Part shown: positions 60,368 through 64,000 of the stretch, one piece after another | Position numbering within the stretch: position 1 is the stretch's first letter | How the letters are laid out: the number at the start of each line of letters is the position of its first letter | From: Cephalotus follicularis | Taxonomy: Eukaryota > Streptophyta > Magnoliopsida > Oxalidales > Cephalotaceae | Reading direction: 5' to 3' | NCBI GenBank assembly: GCA_001972305.1 | Contig: BDDD01000714.1 | Location: 76,874 to 140,873 of the forward strand | Length of the DNA: 64,000 bases | Translations under genes and position numbers: made by a program | The notes under the pieces: generated by a model | What the model saw: only the letters and a program-made list of their open reading frames with translations | Databases searched by the model: none | Told to the model about the DNA's origin: nothing

Positions 60368-63233
60368 TGTAACGACCCAGGTCCATTTTGGCATTGGACT
60401 TTTTGGTTTGGGCCTTAAAAATTTTTCTTTGTGAAGAATTGGGCCTTGGTGGTTTGGGCTGGTTGGATGGGTTTTGCTGTTGCTTTAGCTGTTTTCGGAG
60501 GGATGGCGTTGAAATAGTATGCACGTGCGTGTGGCAGGTTGTGTAAGGAATTTTAGTGTCCCATCTTGTCAACCACACAACTTTCACGTCAAGACAGTAT
60601 AAGCAGTAAGGAGCTGTTGTATAAGTTGTTTGTGCCAGAAGCGTTAGTTGAGAGAAGTGTGTGTCCTTTTGAAGTTTCCTTTGACGAAGGCAAGTTTTGC
60701 TTGAATATCTTGGACCTTGAGTTAGTCGAGGTGAGCTCTTCTTTCTTCATCTTCTTTCCTCTGTTAGTATGGCAATGTGCGTGCTAAACCTCCAGTTCCC
60801 AGTGGAGACAGAGATAACGGTGGTGATCATTGGGTGATCCATGGTGGCATGTTGAGCAATGTGGATGGTCAGGATGACTATCCGAGGAGACGATCATGCA
60901 TGTAGGCTTCATGCATTTCTTGCTCTATTTTCATACAGAGTGTGCTAAGTCTGTGCTATTTGTTTTTGTTGTTGTTCTGGTAGCTGAGGAGCAGAGCGTT
61001 GATCCAGAGCTATAAGAGCTGTGCGGAGGTGTGTGGTTTAGTGGTGAGTGGGTCATTCCTTTCTTTTACCTTAAACAATCGAGAGTTTTAAGCTTATTTT
61101 GTGCCCTCTAAATATATTCTCTTTCATGGTGTCTTAATTTTGGGAGTTATTCCTTTCTCTGGTTTTGACATGTTTCAGTTTATATTGATTTCCGAGCTGG
61201 TGTGCTCGATGTTCTGGGATGTGTTTTCCCTTTATTTATCCTATTTATATATTTGTCATAACTCTTGTGATACCTTGTGTTGTTGGATTATGGATACTGG
61301 GTACTGGGAAATGGTGATGACCGAGCACAACTTGGTGAGGGCGAGAAAGCGTGGATTCCCCTCTCACAACTGCAGTGGCATTGTCTATGGTGCACTGTAA
61401 GTTTGACTGCCCCCAGGTTCCTCTACCTAGATCTGCACATTTCCATTGTCCATGATGGGATGTGAGTGTGAGTGCAGTTGAGGATCCGCTCCTCTTCACA
61501 ACAGGCCTTGTAGGATGCTCTACTATGAGATTTCTGACGATGGATGGCTTGTATGGTGATTTGCCGACCTCTCAGTCGATGTTCTTATACTTGATTGCCA
61601 ATGAGGGTGGTGCCTGAGCGGTGATTATCTAGCCCCTCAGTTGATGTTCATGATTTGCAATGTCTCCCAAGGGTTGGGTTCAACACTGATCAATCGTCAC
61701 CTCTAATGGAAGACCAAGATTTGTGGTTCTCTGTACCGGTATATGACAGGTGGTGCACTTCCTGTAAGCTTATGATCTTCATCTCCAGTTCTGTTTGGTG
61801 GACTGTGCGAGATTACCGCCGTGAAATCCGACGCTAGAAGATGTATTGGATATGGCCGGGATGATTTGGCCGAGGTGGCTGGGGTAACATGACAGGTACC
61901 AGTATTCCTCTGATCAATTGATCCCTGGAGTCTAAGATCCTTTGATGGGTTCTCGGGAAAATTGGGTTGGACACTTGCTTTATTTTATCTCTTCTTCTTG
62001 TCCTTGGCATTATTGCTTTTATATGCCTCTTGCTATTTTATGCTCCAAGTAGTCTGTTTGATTCTTGTTGAGTATCCTCGGATGATGAGCCGTGGTTATT
62101 TGTTGGCCAGTTGGGCATAACCTTTTGCTCAGCGTCCAGTGCTCGTCGGGCGCTAAAGGAATGCTTCTTTTCCCCTCTCACTAGTCTTTGGACTAACCCC
62201 CTCCCAGGTTGTTTTGTAGTTGAGGAAGCAGGTTAAGTTTCCTTCTCGTCGTACCACATTTAAGAACTTTCGAGAGGTAGACCGTGGAGCAGGCACCTCT
62301 CCTAGCCTTCTCGGTTAGTTCCTCCTTCATGTATTGGGGACATCTTTTTCGGTAGTTTTGTAAATGTTTTTGTAAACATCTTATGTATAAACCTTTGGAG
62401 AATATTGGTGTATGTTCTTTTTATGGTTATGGATAATATTTCCTCTCGGCCTTTGTATTATTGGTGATGCTTGAGGTTCTAGGTGGTGTAGACCTTAGTT
62501 CTGATCTCCTGAGCTGAGGTAAGGATGAGTGTTGGTACTGAGGATAGTGGTTGGGAGTTGGATCAACCTTAGGATAGATCTTGGTGCGCGGTAGGCTTCC
62601 TCGGCATGAAGTCAGACCATCACGGTCATTGTCTGAGCATGTTTCAGGTCCTAGGGAAGTAGAAGTCAAACCACTAGGTTAGTTGGCAGTCCTCGGATGT
62701 GAGGGGTGCATGGATCCTTGTTTCCACGTGTGTCTTGGGACGTTAGTGAGTCCTCGGACATTCGTGTGCCCCTGGACGTTGGTGAGTCCTCAAAATTTTG
62801 GCGTGTCCCCGGACTTTTGCAAGTCCTCAGGCATTTTGGTGTACTTGGGTTCCACAGACGTTTGGTTCGTGTTGAAGCCTAAGTGCTTGTGAGTTTTGTT
62901 GCTGAGGTGAGGAGCGTTGTGCTTGGTTCCTCGGTGCCTTAGCCAACCTTGAGGTTTAGTGTGATCACGTGTAGAACATGTGTGGGGTTTCCACGGGCTT
63001 AAGTGATACGGGGCATTTGGGTTCCTCGGTAGTTTCTTTTAAGTCCTTTGTTCTTTATCCTCAGTGGTATTACGCGTCCCCAGCCCTGACTTCCTCTTCG
63101 GGCATTCGGGTAATAGACCCCGGGCGTTATGCAGGTTGGTCAGGTCGGGTAGTTTGAGGTTTGGAGGGTTGTTGGCAGGTGTGCCTTCCTCAGCAGAGCT
63201 CGTGTCCTTGTGGAACGGGAACGGGTCGTGTTA
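60368..63233 (+). repeat. Family F 5' LTR
   Basis: TGTAACGACCCAGGTCC to GGGAACGGGTCGTGTTA (CA changed to TA), 2866 bases. The start and last third match the F LTR at 51174-57397. A primer-site-like sequence follows, so this copy kept some interior. Left flank is TGTTT. No ORF in it looks genuine. 62690-62860 has several CCTCGGACNTT / TGTCCCCGGAC units. Confidence 0.8.
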
Positions 63234-63236
63234 GCT

Positions 63237-63250
63237 TGGTATCAAAGATC
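63237..63250 (+). promoter_or_regulatory. Primer-binding-site-like sequence
   Basis: TGGTATCAAAGATC starts three bases after the LTR end. The first eight bases match the initiator-Met site and the rest diverges. Confidence 0.6.
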
Positions 63251-64000
63251 ATGGTTTAGTGGTGTATAAGCGGTGGGATGAAGCCCTAGCTTAGATGAGG
63301 GTTTTGTTGTTGGCGAGAATCCTGGGAGGAGTGTGCTTCCTTGGTATTCTTGGGTTCCATGGGTTGTGCATTGCCCGCATCGCATATAGAGTATATTGCT
63401 TAGTAATCCCCTAACCTTGCATGTGAAGGATGGTTGTGATGGAAACGAAAAAACGTCTCTGAAGCCAAAAATGGACTTAGGGTTAAAGGGTGTAGAACAA
63501 AACTTAAAAACATAATCTTGGTAGCGCAAAAAACACCCTAAACAAACAAAACCAGTCCATAATGGCAAGAACACAAGCCACAAGGATCACCTTATCATCA
63601 ACAATAGTTGAATTGGTGTCACCAAAGACAAGCAACGGTGATACACAAGAAGACAAAACATAGCAGCCAAAGGGAAGACATAGATTTTATACCTTCGGCT
63701 GGTGGCTCCTCCTTTCTCTGCCGCAACAGGCTTCAGAAGACAACCTCAAGAATGCTCCCAACGACCTTAGTACAGATACTACTCCAGCCCAGCAAGGAAG
63801 AAGCAAACACACAAAGCTCACGCACTCTCTCACTAAGCATAGGTAAGGTAAATTGAGATTGACAAGAGAAGTCAAAATCAATCCACCCTAGATAAGAAAA
63901 CTGCTTGGTGAATATCCAGAGAAGAGAACTCCCAATATTTGCAGAGAGAACTCTCAAGTTTTTTCCCAGAAAAACATCTTATGAAAACTGACCAATATCC
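63251..64000. other. Unassigned end of window
   Basis: 63251-63440 is probably the untranslated start of the family F element, but no gag begins. From about 63445 the composition changes (A-rich on the plus strand) and the sequence may be another insertion on the minus strand. No conserved protein box was found in either strand. Confidence 0.35.

Noticed and set aside
61101..61837. Several ORFs of 60-99 codons
   Set aside because: They lie inside the family F LTR, lack conserved motifs and overlap on both strands.

Overview
This window is plant nuclear DNA made almost entirely of nested LTR retrotransposons. I found no ordinary host gene, rRNA, tRNA or CRISPR. The evidence for an angiosperm genome is Ty3/gypsy chromovirus pol with terminal chromodomains, initiator-Met primer sites, a Sirevirus-like Ty1/copia pol, and an extra ORF that resembles the plant-specific 'putative plant transposon protein' family. 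I cannot name the species.

For reference I name the LTR families A-F. A is a Tekay/Del-like chromovirus whose LTRs carry CAGTCGACTG repeats. B LTRs carry GCGTCGACGC repeats. C LTRs carry GCATGC repeats. D LTRs carry GAGCTC-type repeats. E and F lack an obvious core motif.

Layout: 1-6286 is old repeat debris. 6287-18752 is probably one minus-strand family D LTR, interrupted by a family C solo LTR (7215-9204) and a complete but dead family A element (9262-16619). 18753-21688 is the decayed minus-strand pol/gag of the D element. 21689-24388 is a truncated family E element. 24389-25006 and 33370-33829 are two pieces of one minus-strand copia 3' LTR, split by a family E LTR (25007-33369). That E LTR itself contains a D-type solo LTR (25768-28410) and a truncated minus-strand family A element (29435-32871). 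34264-59078 is an additional ORF of the copia element on the minus strand. It is cut into three pieces by a chimeric A/B insertion (34370-46348) and a family B solo LTR (47155-58940). The B solo LTR holds a C solo LTR (47349-50133) and an F solo LTR (51174-57397), and the F LTR contains a gag-protease-only element. 59549-60367 is the copia RT/RNase H end. A family F LTR with primer site follows (60368-63233), and the last 750 bases are unassigned.

Six insertions have target-site duplications I could read directly: exact CGACC, TATGT, ATACT, CGATA and TGAAG, and near-exact AAGCG/AAGAG. The family A element has a near-exact GGCAT/TGCAT. Together they give an order of insertion. The copia element with its extra ORF is the oldest readable layer. 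Nearly all nonsense codons in the three family A copies can be explained by C-to-T change at CAG, CAA, CGA or TGG codons, as expected from long-term cytosine methylation.

The most interesting points are: (1) the copia additional ORF, recoverable across about 24 kb of insertions; (2) short palindromic repeat modules inside the LTRs, each family with its own core, one of them shared between gypsy and copia elements; (3) a GGCCAGGAGTTGGCG-like paired module conserved between LTR families.
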